DNA of 64,000 nt, taken from the NCBI GenBank assembly GCA_022711755.1, contig JAKLEA010000001.1, forward strand, positions 248,001 through 312,000. Direction: 5' to 3'. Within the stretch, counting starts at the first letter, position 1, and every line of letters begins with the position of its first letter. The notes under the pieces were generated by a model that saw only the letters and a program-made list of their open reading frames with translations, had not been told where the DNA came from and made no database searches. A program made the position numbers and the translations under genes. Origin of the DNA: Planctomycetota bacterium. Its GTDB lineage: Bacteria > Planctomycetota > Brocadiia > SM23-32 > JAKLEA01. Positions 33,641 through 42,153 of this stretch are shown one piece after another.

Positions 33641-34747
33641 ATGATGAAACTTGAAATGAAACGCATACTCATCTTGCAAATTGTCACTTTTGCGTTCTGC
33701 GCTTATGGCGAATCCGTTTTGTCACAGAACCGCCCATATACTCAATCCGACGCATATCGAGTAGCAAAGGCCTTCGAAGTAAAGCCTCTTCCCGCCGAGC
33801 CGCGCTGGGCCGAGATATCGCAGAAACCATTCTTCACTTTCATCTGGATGTCCGATCTTCACCTGGACGGTTCCCGGCTCGAATTCATCCAGCGGGCGTT
33901 CCGCCTTGCCGATTCATACAAACCGGATTTCGTTGTCTTCACAGGCGATAACAACGCCTATGCTCCCGGCAAAGAGGTTGATGGCGTCGTGCCGCCGGTC
34001 ACTCTTCAGAGGCAGTTATTCTTCAAGGAATACTTGAAGGAAAATCTTGCCAGTCCGGCCGTGGTAATCCCCGGCGACGACTGGCCTCCGGATTTCGAGA
34101 AGGTATTCGGCGCGTTCCAGTTCAGTTTCAACTACGGCGGACTTCACTTCGTCATGTTTGCAGCCGACCGATGCGCATACGGAGTCGAGGGATGCGCCGT
34201 CTACGAGGACAGCACATGGCGCTGGCTTGACGGCGACCTTGCCAGGAACGCAGAACGCCCGACAATCTTCTTCCAGCATGAAACCATGCTTCCGCCGGCA
34301 TACCTTGACGCGGACAAGATGAGGCGCAAACTTGAGGGATCGGGAAACGTTTTTGCCGCCTTCTGCGGTCACATTCACGTTGATCTTGATTTCTCACAGA
34401 ACGGAATCCGCCATCTTGTTTGCCCGGCCCTCGGACCCAATCCCGCGCCGGCTTTCAAATTAGTGCATGTGCATCAGAGCGCCATTATTCTTCGCACTAT
34501 TGAATATGATCCGGTCGGGCAGACGTTCATTGAGACAATGAAGTGGCAGCGGATTGAAATACCGAATCGCCTCAGGGGGGCCATGCATTTTCCGCCGGAC
34601 GGCGGGTTCAAGAAGGAGGATTATTGTGAAATCCCGGCACATCCGAGAGCGTCCGATCCGGCGTTATTGAATCGGGGGGCGGAACTTTTCGGGCCGATGA
34701 TGCGCTTCACGGCGACTCACGGGCTTTCCAAATTGAATTCGAAGTAG
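33641..34747 (+). CDS. Secreted calcineurin-like metallophosphoesterase
   Basis: A 368-residue protein with an N-terminal signal peptide (hydrophobic to about residue 28). Metal-site motifs: MSDLHLDG (about 70-77), FTGDNN (about 103), QHE (about 212) and CGHIHVD (about 244). The usual GNHD between them reads PGDDW (about 149), with Asp for the Asn ligand and no His, so metal binding or catalysis may be altered. The substrate is unknown. Several Met codons near the start (33641, 33644, 33656) make the exact start unsure. It is divergent from the glycosidase gene. Confidence 0.82.
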   Translation: MMKLEMKRILILQIVTFAFCAYGESVLSQNRPYTQSDAYRVAKAFEVKPLPAEPRWAEISQKPFFTFIWMSDLHLDGSRLEFIQRAFRLADSYKPDFVVFTGDNNAYAPGKEVDGVVPPVTLQRQLFFKEYLKENLASPAVVIPGDDWPPDFEKVFGAFQFSFNYGGLHFVMFAADRCAYGVEGCAVYEDSTWRWLDGDLARNAERPTIFFQHETMLPPAYLDADKMRRKLEGSGNVFAAFCGHIHVDLDFSQNGIRHLVCPALGPNPAPAFKLVHVHQSAIILRTIEYDPVGQTFIETMKWQRIEIPNRLRGAMHFPPDGGFKKEDYCEIPAHPRASDPALLNRGAELFGPMMRFTATHGLSKLNSK

Positions 34748-34802
34748 GTCATCCGGCTAAATGTCTGTCCCATTCTGTTTCGCTCATATTGAACTGTGGT
34801 CT

Positions 34803-35792
34803 TTATTTTCTAAGGGATTTTCCACACCTTGCGCAATCTTTTGCCGATTTTCTCACTGCCGCGCCGCAACTCTCGCATTTTCCGAAGAATCCGCTCAGGT
34901 CCTTCTCGCATCGCCTGCATCTGGCAATCATGGTCGGAACTTCCGCTCCACACTTTGGGCACAACTCCAGAGGTTCAAGCGATGCCTCAAGAATCTGCAA
35001 ATCATCGTGCGCAAGCAGCGCGGATTGATAGCGCTTGTCGCGGTTGGATTGAAGCAGCTTTGCTACAATGCGATCAAAGCGCGGATCGGCGGAAGGACAT
35101 ATACCGCCCGGCGGCGGGGGATTAAGGTCTTCAGGCTTCTTCCCAACTAGCATTTCATAGAGAACAAGTCCCAGAGAGTAAAGATCGCTCCTTGCGTCCG
35201 CGCACCCCGGATCCATCAACTGTTCCGGGGCCATGTAACCCCTGCTGCCTATCCGCTTGAATGCGCCCAGCCTGGGTTGCCCCCGTTCCGCCCCCTCGCG
35301 CATTGAACGTGCTAGCCCGAAATCGCTCAATTTCGCCTCCCCGTCCGCACTGATCAGGATATTTCCCGTCTTTATGTCTCGATGCACATATCCCATCGAA
35401 TGCATGCAGTCCAGCGCAGCGCAGACGTGCCGCGCCACGCGGACTATCTGCCGGGAACACATGCCCTTCGCAATCTCCTCGCGCAGCGACGGTCCACCCA
35501 CGTATTCCATCGCGTAGTATCCCGTCCCCTCCCACTGGCCGTGCTCGTAATGCTTCACGATGTTGGGATGATCGAAGAGCGCCAGCGTGCGGGATTCGTT
35601 ATGAAAATGAACGATGTAGGCTTGATTCTCAAGCAGGCGGTGCGGGAAAACTTTTATAGCCGCTTCCTGTCCGGTTTCCTTATGCCGTCCTCTGAAGACG
35701 ACTGCCATCGAACCCGCGCCGATCATTTCCTCGACAATATAATTCCCAACCTTGGTTCCGGCGGGGATCGTTGTGTATCCGTCTTTGCCCAT
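34803..35792 (-). CDS. Ser/Thr protein kinase with C-terminal zinc ribbons
   Basis: A 329-residue Hanks-type kinase. Glycine loop IGAGSMAVVF (about 24), AIKVF lysine (about 47), catalytic YVHRDIKTGN (about 135), DFG in LSDFGLA, and YMAPEQ are intact, so it should be active. Residues about 275-329 hold two zinc ribbons (CPKC...CRRC and CESC...CARC) instead of the usual TM and sensor domain, so it is cytosolic. It is the last gene of a minus-strand trio with an STN-like secreted protein and a radical SAM enzyme, 17 bases after the former. Possible readers include the FHA protein at 6.4 kb. Confidence 0.92.
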   Translation of the reverse strand: MGKDGYTTIPAGTKVGNYIVEEMIGAGSMAVVFRGRHKETGQEAAIKVFPHRLLENQAYIVHFHNESRTLALFDHPNIVKHYEHGQWEGTGYYAMEYVGGPSLREEIAKGMCSRQIVRVARHVCAALDCMHSMGYVHRDIKTGNILISADGEAKLSDFGLARSMREGAERGQPRLGAFKRIGSRGYMAPEQLMDPGCADARSDLYSLGLVLYEMLVGKKPEDLNPPPPGGICPSADPRFDRIVAKLLQSNRDKRYQSALLAHDDLQILEASLEPLELCPKCGAEVPTMIARCRRCEKDLSGFFGKCESCGAAVRKSAKDCARCGKSLRK

Positions 35793-35809
35793 ATCCAGAA
35801 CCGGCTTCC

Positions 35810-36442
35810 CTACTTCTTTTCTTCCTCAGGCGGAGGCTGGAGTTTGAGTTTGGCGGCAAGGCCGTCAATCATCTGGTCAAGCATCCATTCCGGCAGCATA
35901 TTCTTTCTTCCGGATATCTCAATCGTCATGCCGCCTGCCGTATAGGCGACCTTGATGTCTCCATTGGCCCGGTCTTCGGCAATCTTTCGCTCAGGGGGCA
36001 TTTTGAAGAGGACTATGTCTCCGTCAATCACAAGCTCCAGTTCGCAGGCGGCGGCCATTATGCGAAGGACGTTGCCGACAGAGACGTCTTTCACGGTCAG
36101 CCACACGGGATTGCCCTTCGGGTCCTTGTGCAGTTCCGGGCCGAGGACAATGTTTAACTCGGTTTCCTGTCGGACCTTCTCCAGCGCGTCCATAAGCGGC
36201 ACTTCCTCAAGCGCAAGGCTTATGCGCTCGTCCAGCGCCTCCTTCAACTGAGGGCTGGGGTTCTCGATCACCCCGCGCATGGGCATCCGCATCTGCGCCA
36301 TGCGCTGGAGCATAACCTGCGGTCCCCTGCCATGGTCGCGTTCCCGCTCCGGTTCCGGCGCATTGTCCTGCGCGCCAATCACTGCGCAGAAAACTAATGC
36401 AGTAAAAATCGCCATGCTCGTAATAAGTCCTGTCTTTTTCAT
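35810..36442 (-). CDS. Secreted protein with STN (secretin/TonB N-terminal)-like domain
   Basis: A 210-residue protein with a clear signal peptide (residues 1-23). After an acidic/Met-rich linker, residues about 70-150 resemble the STN domain found at the N-terminus of secretins and TonB receptors: ISLALEEVPLMDALEKV, then LNIVLGPEL, VWLTVKDVSV and VLRIMAAACELELVIDGDIV. No secretin pore or barrel follows; the C-terminus is a charged tail (PPPEEEKK). ATG 36442 overlaps the stop of the radical SAM gene (ATGA) and has GGAG 7 bases upstream. Stand-alone STN-like proteins are common in planctomycete-type genomes; the role is unknown. Confidence 0.75.
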   Translation of the reverse strand: MKKTGLITSMAIFTALVFCAVIGAQDNAPEPERERDHGRGPQVMLQRMAQMRMPMRGVIENPSPQLKEALDERISLALEEVPLMDALEKVRQETELNIVLGPELHKDPKGNPVWLTVKDVSVGNVLRIMAAACELELVIDGDIVLFKMPPERKIAEDRANGDIKVAYTAGGMTIEISGRKNMLPEWMLDQMIDGLAAKLKLQPPPEEEKK

Positions 36443-37704
36443 TGGTTATCTCCATTCGGCTCCGGCTGAGCATCACCTTCATCCTCAGAGTTGCTTTCGT
36501 CTGGAACGGCAGGTTGATCGTCGGCTGACGCATCTGGCGCATCATTATGTTCTTCCGCGCCAGTATCATCGGCAATGGTTTTGGGATCTTCTTCCTCTGA
36601 TTGATCTAAGCGTTCTGCGCGAACCGGACCGCTTTTATCGAACAAGCCATCGTTTTCAACAAGCCTGCGGCCAATCGCTGCTATAAGTCGCGCAATGTAA
36701 ACATCATCGCCGTCGCCATCGCGCGCATCAGGAAAAGTTGCTACATTCCCGGAAAATGTTGTCCCGAATGAAACGTCCAGCGCGTCGGCTCCGAAAACAA
36801 TGCCCATCTGCGAAACAGTCCCGCCCAGCAGTCTGAAAGGAATCTGAATGTGCGCGACATTGGCCAGGATTGTGCGGCAGAGCGAAATCATCCGCAGGTG
36901 CAGGAAAGGATCGTTAGCAACTCCTGAAGGTCCGACATACGGGATCGGCGTCAGGGACAGGATGTTGCGCGTCCGCTCCTGAAGCTTTCGCAATTCTATG
37001 AGGTGGTCAACTAACTGCTCCGTCCGCTCGCCGAATCCGTAGAGGATGGTTGCCGCGCATGGAAGCCCGATCCTGGAGGCGTCAGCCATAACCTCCCGCC
37101 ACTGCGCGGCGCCGGGTTTATCCGGACAATTGGCGTCACGAAATCCCTTGGCGAACACGTCCGCGCCAAGACCGGAGACAATTCCAAGACCTGCTTCCTT
37201 CAAACGGATAAGAGCTTCGGCGGAAGTCTTCCCGGAGGCTTCCGACATGGCGATGATTTCAGGCGGCGAACACGCTTCGATGCATAACTCGGGAGCAATC
37301 GCCTTGATTCGCTTCAACAGCGATTCATATGCTTCGATTTTACGCGACGCTGAAACGGCTCCGACAAGCCGCACATGCCTTGCTCCCGCTGATACTGCGT
37401 GTTTCACTTCGTTGACGACTCGCGAAGGTTTGAGATCAAAGGCTCCCGTCTCTCCCTTCGTGCGACGGAAAGAGCAGAATTTGCACTCATATCGGCAGAT
37501 GTTGCACAGAGCGATCTCGGCGTTTCTGGAAACGTAGACCCCGTTTCCGTTGAAACGGTCGCGGATCAGGCCGGCCATCTCGGCCGGCGGAAAAAGCTCC
37601 CGCGCCGCCGCCATCGCCACGGCTTCGTCGCGGTTGAGCCGCTTGCCGGATTCCACGCGCTTGTGAAATCCGGCCAGTTTCGATCTGCCGAATGCCTTTC
37701 GCAC
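36439..37704 (-). CDS. Radical SAM enzyme of the MqnE/MqnC/CofH type with acidic tail
   Basis: A 421-residue radical SAM protein. The 4Fe-4S motif is C-x3-C-x2-C in ICRYECKFCSF (about 70-78). The order SGLGADVF, YGFGERTEQLVDHL, FLHLRMISLCRTIL and GTTFSG matches aminofutalosine synthase (MqnE) and its relatives of the futalosine menaquinone route and FO synthase. MqnE is most likely, but no other mqn gene is in the window. The last 60 residues are an acidic Asp/Glu/Pro-rich tail not found in typical members. It starts with GTG 37704 (weak ribosome site) and heads a three-gene operon with the STN protein and kinase. Confidence 0.82.
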   Translation of the reverse strand: MRKAFGRSKLAGFHKRVESGKRLNRDEAVAMAAARELFPPAEMAGLIRDRFNGNGVYVSRNAEIALCNICRYECKFCSFRRTKGETGAFDLKPSRVVNEVKHAVSAGARHVRLVGAVSASRKIEAYESLLKRIKAIAPELCIEACSPPEIIAMSEASGKTSAEALIRLKEAGLGIVSGLGADVFAKGFRDANCPDKPGAAQWREVMADASRIGLPCAATILYGFGERTEQLVDHLIELRKLQERTRNILSLTPIPYVGPSGVANDPFLHLRMISLCRTILANVAHIQIPFRLLGGTVSQMGIVFGADALDVSFGTTFSGNVATFPDARDGDGDDVYIARLIAAIGRRLVENDGLFDKSGPVRAERLDQSEEEDPKTIADDTGAEEHNDAPDASADDQPAVPDESNSEDEGDAQPEPNGDNQ

Positions 37705-37754
37705 TTGTCGCCACGTCCGCCAAACAAGGTGACTTCTTACTCGCTCGATTGAGG

Positions 37755-38765
37755 CTACTGTATTGTCTCTCCGCCCTTCTCCACGTTTTCCGCTGTGTAA
37801 ATCATCGTCCCAAGCGTGATATTTTTCTCAACCTTTTCGCCCTTCAGAATCTTCATCGCAACGTCAATCGCTTCTTTCCCGCCGGTGGGATACTGGAAGG
37901 TTGCTGTCATTATGCCCTCCTTCACATAGCGCACGCCCTCGTGCGGAAGCGCGTCAATGCCGATGAATTTAATCGTCTTCTCGCGTCCCTTCCCTTCCTG
38001 CTTAGCGGCGAGGAAAGCCCCGTGAGCGGATGGATCGTTGTGCGCGTAGACGGCGTCAATCTTTTCCAATCGGGACAAGGCGGAATTCATCTCCTTACTC
38101 GCGTTCGGCTCCAGCCACTGGCAATCCGCGTCGAAGACGATCTTCAACTCCGAACCTGCTAGGCCTTCCATGAAGCCATTATGCCGCTCCTGCCCCGGGG
38201 TGCTGGTCATCAGTCCCTTTAGTTCGACGACATTGCCCTTCCCGCCAAGCAACTTCACGAGATGTTTCCCGGCTTCCCGCCCGATCTTGACGTTGTCAGC
38301 TCCGATGAAGCACGTGTACTTGTCGCCCTCAACCTTGCGGTCCAGAACGATGACAGGAATCCCCTTGTCAATCGCATCAGCAACGGGCTGGGTCAGCGGG
38401 CGGGCCTCCTTCGGGCTGATGATAATCAGGTCAACGCCCTGGGAGATGAACTCCTTTGTCTGCGCCTGCTGCGCTTCGGATTTGTTCTGGGCATCCTTGA
38501 GTATAAGCTTGATCCTGGGATGTTCCGCCGCAGCCTTCTTTATGTCCTCATTCATCTGAACGCGCCAGGGTTCGCCCAGGTTGCATTGAGACATGCCGAT
38601 CACCCACTGCTCCTTGTGTCCGGTTCCACCGCCCTTCCCTCCCCCGGAACCGGCGCCGGCTCCGCTTCCGCCGCCAGCGGAAGGCTGCTGTCTCTTGCAC
38701 GAGGTTATGAGAACAAGACTTGCAACCACAAGAATCGCGGCAATCGCCCTGAAGGTCGTCTTCAT
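37755..38765 (-). CDS. Sugar ABC transporter substrate-binding lipoprotein (RbsB-like)
   Basis: A 336-residue periplasmic binding protein of the ribose/galactose type. The signal peptide ends in the lipobox LITSC (about 19-23); a Gly/Ser-rich linker (about 30-50) follows, then the two-lobed binding domain starting WVIGMSQCNLGEPWRVQMNE. VDLIIISPKEARPL and the hinge FIGIDALPHEGV are characteristic. It is the third gene of an importer operon with ATPase and permease upstream. GGGAGG precedes ATG 38765. The ligand is probably a pentose or hexose, not determinable here. Confidence 0.9.
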   Translation of the reverse strand: MKTTFRAIAAILVVASLVLITSCKRQQPSAGGGSGAGAGSGGGKGGGTGHKEQWVIGMSQCNLGEPWRVQMNEDIKKAAAEHPRIKLILKDAQNKSEAQQAQTKEFISQGVDLIIISPKEARPLTQPVADAIDKGIPVIVLDRKVEGDKYTCFIGADNVKIGREAGKHLVKLLGGKGNVVELKGLMTSTPGQERHNGFMEGLAGSELKIVFDADCQWLEPNASKEMNSALSRLEKIDAVYAHNDPSAHGAFLAAKQEGKGREKTIKFIGIDALPHEGVRYVKEGIMTATFQYPTGGKEAIDVAMKILKGEKVEKNITLGTMIYTAENVEKGGETIQ

Positions 38766-38779
38766 CGTAAGTCCTCCCG

Positions 38780-39811
38780 TTAGTCGCGTCGTTTCTGTTG
38801 AATGAGCACTGCGGCGACTATGATAGCTCCTTTCGCCAGCAGGCGATAGTGCTCAGGCACGGCGTTCAGGCTCAGAATCTTATTAATGTAACCGATTATC
38901 AACGTTCCAAGAAGCGTCAGCAGCATGTTGCCTCTGCCGCCCATCAGGCTTGTTCCGCCTATGACAACTGCCGCGATAGCGTCAAGTTCATACGTTGAGC
39001 CGGCTTCTGGATCGCCGAGCGTCATCCGCGATGCATTACAGACTCCTGCAAGTCCGGCGAACAACCCGCAAAGTCCGTATGCAGCCACCTTCGTCAGTCC
39101 GATCCTGATGCCGGACAGCCGCGCCGCCTCCTCGCTTCCACCGATCGCATAAAGATGCCGCCCGAAGCGAGTGTATTTCACGACCAGCCACATGAAAACA
39201 AGCGTGAAGACGAACAGGAGCGTAACAGGCTGCACCGGGATTCCTGGCAGCGCCGAGGTCATTGTCTCAAAGAACGCCGGCGTTCCACTCTGCACCGCGT
39301 ACCACTCCCGCGCGCCGGGTTGAACCTTGATCCCACCGGATATCAGCTTCGCCATGCCGCGAGCAGCGGCCATCATCGCCAGCGTCGCCACGAAAGGCTG
39401 CATCTTAGTCTTGGCTATAAGCCCACCGCACAGGCAACCGGCTACAGCCCCGGCCAGAACAGCCGCCGGAAGCGCAACTGCCACCGGCAAGCCATATGCG
39501 ACAACCATCAGCGAAAACAGCGTGGCGGACATGCCCAGCACCGACCCAACAGAAAGATCAATTCCACCAGTCAGGATGACCAGCGTCATGCCGGTAGCAA
39601 GTATTCCCACCTCGGAGTATTCAAAAAGCACGTCAAGTTGCGTGTCGAGCGTCAAAAACAGTGGCCAGTCCGAGCGATAGTTTTCCGGGGAAAATATGCA
39701 GCCCAATAGCACTACCGCGACAAGGGCTAGAACGCCCCTGTAGCGGTCGGTCCAACTCTTGACCCTCGCCGCCAGCGCATTACGTTCCTTTTCTGCCGAT
39801 CCCTCTTTCAT
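38780..39811 (-). CDS. Sugar ABC transporter permease (RbsC-like)
   Basis: A 343-residue inner-membrane permease with about nine hydrophobic helices. Family landmarks are GIDLSVGSVLGMSA in the early part and AVVIGGTSLMGGRG near the C-terminus, both typical of RbsC/XylH. It lies between the ATPase (33 bases upstream) and the binding protein (14 bases downstream), forming a complete importer. Confidence 0.92.
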   Translation of the reverse strand: MKEGSAEKERNALAARVKSWTDRYRGVLALVAVVLLGCIFSPENYRSDWPLFLTLDTQLDVLFEYSEVGILATGMTLVILTGGIDLSVGSVLGMSATLFSLMVVAYGLPVAVALPAAVLAGAVAGCLCGGLIAKTKMQPFVATLAMMAAARGMAKLISGGIKVQPGAREWYAVQSGTPAFFETMTSALPGIPVQPVTLLFVFTLVFMWLVVKYTRFGRHLYAIGGSEEAARLSGIRIGLTKVAAYGLCGLFAGLAGVCNASRMTLGDPEAGSTYELDAIAAVVIGGTSLMGGRGNMLLTLLGTLIIGYINKILSLNAVPEHYRLLAKGAIIVAAVLIQQKRRD

Positions 39812-39844
39812 GTCGGACTTTACCTCGTCATCGGTTGGCCTGTT

Positions 39845-41359
39845 CTATCCTGTCGTTGAGACTTGCATTGCCGCCTCAGTGACGTTTTCCTGTGTCGCTT
39901 CTTCACGACTCAGTTCCCTGCTCAGTTTCCCGCGGTGCATGACAAGAATCCGGTCGCTCAGGGCAAGCAACTCCTGCAACTCCGTGCTCGTGAAAACAAT
40001 GCCAAGCCCCTGCTCCGCCAACTCGTTCATGAGGCGATAGATTTCAGCCTTCGCCCCGACGTCAATTCCGCGTGTCGGCTCATCAAGCAGCAGAACGCGC
40101 GGTTTTCGCATCAGCCACCTTCCCAGCAAAGCCTTCTGCTGATTGCCGCCGCTCAGGTTCTCAACCGGGGTATCAATCGAGGGCGCCCTGACCGACAGTT
40201 GTTCGTATAACTCCCGTCCGGCCTCCATCTCTCGACGCCGGGTCAGGATTACCGGGCGCGTCAGGGCTTTCAGGCTTCCAAGAGTCATGTTGTGCAAGAC
40301 CGACATGGGGGGGACAATCCCGGCCTCCTTGCGGTCGTTGCTCAGATAGGCAATCCCGGCTTCAAGCGCTGCCCGGGGAGCGCTGATTGCGACTGCCCTT
40401 CCGCAGATCTCAAGCGCTCCGGAGGCGCGATTCCCATAACGTCCGAAGATCGCGCCCAGCACCTCGTTGTTTCCCGCGCCACGCAATCCCGCCAGCCCGA
40501 CAATCTCCCCTGCCTTGACCGTGAATGAAACATCATCAACCAGATATCTGTCGGCAACCGGATCGTGGAGCCTCATGTTTCTGACGCTCAGGACCGGCTC
40601 GCCGGGAACGCCCTGATGTTTCGGCAGGAACTGGTCAATCTCCCGCCCCACCATCCACTTTATCATCATTGCCGGCGGGAGTTCCTGCGGGGTTGCTGTG
40701 CCGACCAGCGCCCCGTCGCGCAGGACGGTGATCCGGTCTGCCACCCGGTATATTTCCTCAAGTTTATGGGATACGTAAAGCAGTCCAACGCCAGAAACAC
40801 GAAGCTTATCCATTAGCGTAAAGAGTCTTTCCACGTCTTCTTCCGGCAAAGTGCTTGTCGGCTCGTCCATAATCAGAAAGCGCACCTTGCGCGACAAGGC
40901 TTTCGCTATCTCGACCATCTGTCGCTCAGCCATGCTGAGGAGTTCAACAGGCTTTTCCGGTGAAATGTGTATACCAAGTTCCCCGAGTAATCTTTCCGCC
41001 TCCGCCGCCATCTTGCCACGATTAACAAGCCGAAGTCTGCCAAACGGTTCTCTACCAAGAAATATGTTTTCCGCAACCGTCATCGGCGGCACGAGACTCA
41101 GTTCCTGAAAGATAACGGCCACCCCCGCGTTCTCTGATGTCCGTGGCGAGTCCATCCGCAAAGGTTTGCCGTCAAGCTCGATCTCCCCCCCATAATCCGG
41201 ATAGACCCCGGCAAGAACTTTGATCAGCGTGCTCTTTCCAGCCCCGTTTTCACCGACAAGAGCGAGAGTGTTCCCCGCGCGAAGTTCCAAGTCCACTCCA
41301 TGAAGGACGGAAACCTCGCCGAACGATTTTCTGATGCCTTTCATCAGGATTTGAGGCAC
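39845..41359 (-). CDS. Sugar ABC transporter ATP-binding protein (RbsA-like, two domains)
   Basis: A 504-residue ATPase with two ABC domains. The first has Walker A GENGAGKST, signature LSMAERQMVEIAKAL and Walker B LIMDEPTSTLPEED. The second has the family's degenerate Walker A (GLRGAGNNE) and intact LSGGNQQKALLGRWL and LLLDEPTRGIDVG. GTG 41359 has GGGGAG 5-6 bases upstream and begins the conserved domain; the frame open to 41506 adds an Arg-rich stretch that is not conserved and lacks a ribosome site. It is the first gene of the importer operon. Confidence 0.92.
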   Translation of the reverse strand: MPQILMKGIRKSFGEVSVLHGVDLELRAGNTLALVGENGAGKSTLIKVLAGVYPDYGGEIELDGKPLRMDSPRTSENAGVAVIFQELSLVPPMTVAENIFLGREPFGRLRLVNRGKMAAEAERLLGELGIHISPEKPVELLSMAERQMVEIAKALSRKVRFLIMDEPTSTLPEEDVERLFTLMDKLRVSGVGLLYVSHKLEEIYRVADRITVLRDGALVGTATPQELPPAMMIKWMVGREIDQFLPKHQGVPGEPVLSVRNMRLHDPVADRYLVDDVSFTVKAGEIVGLAGLRGAGNNEVLGAIFGRYGNRASGALEICGRAVAISAPRAALEAGIAYLSNDRKEAGIVPPMSVLHNMTLGSLKALTRPVILTRRREMEAGRELYEQLSVRAPSIDTPVENLSGGNQQKALLGRWLMRKPRVLLLDEPTRGIDVGAKAEIYRLMNELAEQGLGIVFTSTELQELLALSDRILVMHRGKLSRELSREEATQENVTEAAMQVSTTG

Positions 41360-41548
41360 GTCGTCTCCCCTTGACTGCTGACGCGGTTCGCGGTTAGCGT
41401 AAGGTCGCTGCGTCCGGGTGTCAAGCCAGGCGGAAAAAGAGAGCATTTTCGATGTGAATTCCGGCAGGGCACGGCACATGCCGCGCCCTATGCTTCGTTC
41501 CATCACAAACAGTCCGAATGATAATTTCTATTCGGAGTTGCAGGGATT

Positions 41549-42148
41549 ATGGCGTCAATTGCCGAGAAAGCTGATCTGCCTGCAGCCAATCGCAGGCTTC
41601 AACTTGTGCTGGCTGCGGCAGGAACCATCGCGCTATGCGCGTTCTGGCAGTGGGCGTATCGCGAAAACGTCTACTGGTCGTCGAAGCGATGGGTTTCATT
41701 TCTGTACGACGTCCCCGCTGCGCTTTCGATGTGTTCCTTCATGGCGCAGGCGATTTGCGAAGGATTATGCGACAGGCGATCTCCCGGCTGGCGGGCAAGG
41801 CTGGCTGCCCTTATTCCCCTGATCGCTATTCCTGTGGGCCGGACATGGCTTGGATGGATGTTATCCGGGCATCTGGCCAATGCCTTCTCAGGCGCTCTGA
41901 TCCAATCCGCGCACGAGCGAGCGTCGAAAATGGAAAAGCTTCTTTACTGGATTCCAATCCCGATCGTGCTTGCCATCCGGTGGCCGCTCTTCGACAAACC
42001 GGGACACGGCGAGAGCTTGCGGGCGGCATGCGCGGCAGTAGCGATTTTCGCGGGATACGGGATAATCCATTGGTTCCTGGCAAAGCGGCGCAATGCAGAC
42101 CTCAATGACGCCCTGCATCCGACGCGGGAGGCGATGAAGGGAGCATAG
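41549..42148 (+). CDS. Small polytopic membrane protein, unknown
   Basis: A 199-residue protein with four or five hydrophobic segments (about 20-35, 55-70, 85-105, 130-150, 160-180) and a basic C-terminal tail. No motif was recognised. It is divergent from the sugar importer operon and ends shortly before recG, with which it may be cotranscribed. Its stop TAG lies in the sequence TAGGAG, which may be the recG ribosome site. Confidence 0.6.
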   Translation: MASIAEKADLPAANRRLQLVLAAAGTIALCAFWQWAYRENVYWSSKRWVSFLYDVPAALSMCSFMAQAICEGLCDRRSPGWRARLAALIPLIAIPVGRTWLGWMLSGHLANAFSGALIQSAHERASKMEKLLYWIPIPIVLAIRWPLFDKPGHGESLRAACAAVAIFAGYGIIHWFLAKRRNADLNDALHPTREAMKGA

Positions 42149-42153
42149 GAGAA

